The notes under the pieces were generated by a model. It made no database searches and was not told the DNA's origin. It saw only the letters and a list, made by a program, of their open reading frames with translations. A DNA stretch of 44,099 nt, taken from Verrucomicrobia bacterium CG1_02_43_26. GTDB lineage: Bacteria > Verrucomicrobiota > Verrucomicrobiia > Opitutales > CG1-02-43-26. Location of the stretch: NCBI GenBank assembly GCA_001872735.1, contig MNWT01000025.1, positions 1 to 44,099 on the forward strand. Reading direction: 5' to 3'. Positions 43,692-44,099 of the stretch are shown here, piece by piece (position 1 is the stretch's first letter; each line of letters opens with the position of its first letter). The position numbers were made by a program, and so were the translations under genes.

Positions 43692-44099
43692 TTACAGATC
43701 CTTTTTATTCTCAACAGAACGTTCTTCTAGTTTCTTCATGCTCCTTTCTACTGGTGTCTCGCTACAGAAGTTAGTAATTACGAAAGTTATCACCGTGCCT
43801 AAGCCGCAACAAAGCCCCCCTAATATAAACGAAGCTCCTACTTGCTGTACCGGCAGCCCAAGTATAAAACCTACACTACCTGGAATTGCACCAACCTTTA
43901 GGCTTCTCGAAGTAAGACCTGTAACATGATCACCCACCTCACTCCATGTATTTTCACTGAGTAGCTCCGTAACATCTTTTTTCAGATTGATGACGCTCTG
44001 CGTGTCAGCATACTGACTATTCTTATTTGAATTTATTCCCTTCTCCAAAAGGTCCAATACCGTCAAAATATTAGCACGTGCTCGATCAGAGGTACTGAC
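43692..44099 (-). CDS. Unknown small membrane protein (5-prime end outside the window)
   Basis: The frame is open to the right edge (it continues upstream of a possible TTG at 44066 with no stop), so the protein is at least 135 residues and probably longer. A polar helical N-terminal part (DLLEKGINSNKNSQYADTQ, LKKDVTELLSENTWSEVGD) is followed by a Gly-rich hydrophobic region of about 45 residues (VGAIPGSVGFILGLP, FILGGLCCGLGTVITFVI), likely one hairpin of two membrane helices, and a charged tail (RSMKKLEERSVENKKDL). No family is recognised. It is AT-rich and followed by a strong terminator. Confidence 0.55.
   Translation of the reverse strand, partial: VSTSDRARANILTVLDLLEKGINSNKNSQYADTQSVINLKKDVTELLSENTWSEVGDHVTGLTSRSLKVGAIPGSVGFILGLPVQQVGASFILGGLCCGLGTVITFVITNFCSETPVERSMKKLEERSVENKKDL

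Overview
The window looks like chromosomal DNA from a Gram-negative bacterium of the Verrucomicrobiota, most likely an Opitutae or Puniceicoccales-type lineage; this is inferred from gene content, since no rRNA is present. Supporting points are the five-gene pilM/pilN/pilO-like/secretin cluster resembling the Akkermansia Amuc_1098-1102 locus, the putative Na+/H+ antiporter type shared with Chlamydiae, the heptose epimerase (LPS), and a free-standing nuoBCD block. The DNA is moderately AT-rich, and almost no start codon is preceded by a purine-rich Shine-Dalgarno motif. Two AT-rich unknown genes, one with a possible RasGAP-like fold, hint at a host-associated lifestyle.

Layout. 1-1715: tail of an MnhG-type cation antiporter subunit, then a convergent putative Na+/H+ antiporter. 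2039-6932: tightly overlapping plus-strand pilus/secretion operon (PilM, PilN-like, PilO-like, an exported protein in the PilP position, secretin), closed by a near-perfect palindromic terminator. 7264-8277: long-chain polyprenyl diphosphate synthase. 8285-11730: minus-strand operon rpmH-rnpA-yidD-yidC-yebC (ribosomal protein, RNase P protein, membrane insertion). 11855-14712: unknown acidic protein, tRNA-Ala(GGC), and a response-regulator/PP2C phosphatase plus STAS protein pair (partner-switching type). 14691-16363: LysR regulator diverging from a YggS-type PLP homeostasis protein. 16473-18862: nuoB-nuoC-nuoD.

18881-21186 is an accessory pair: a four-helix membrane protein with an internal duplication and a convergent 537-residue soluble unknown. 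21316-25963: P1B-4-type metal ATPase, aminotransferase, short-chain prenyl synthase. 26003-28793: plus-strand run of DUF4013-like membrane protein, FmdB zinc ribbon, unknown anchored protein, TlpA-like protein lacking both catalytic cysteines, and SixA. 28796-36287: minus-strand run of ligA, DJ-1 family, anchored alpha/beta hydrolase, tpiA, pgk and feoB. 36403-38397: sugar transferase and a nucleotidyltransferase-like/hexapeptide protein (polysaccharide assembly). 38413-43490: hldD, proC, response regulator-histidine kinase, parB (without parA) and a LysM protein. The window ends inside a small membrane protein.

The most unusual items are the 18.9-21.2 kb pair, the cysteine-less thioredoxin-fold protein, the stacked large inverted repeats with a structured GC-rich tract at 41.4-41.7 kb, the likely leader hairpin upstream of feoB, and the dyad upstream of the metal ATPase.
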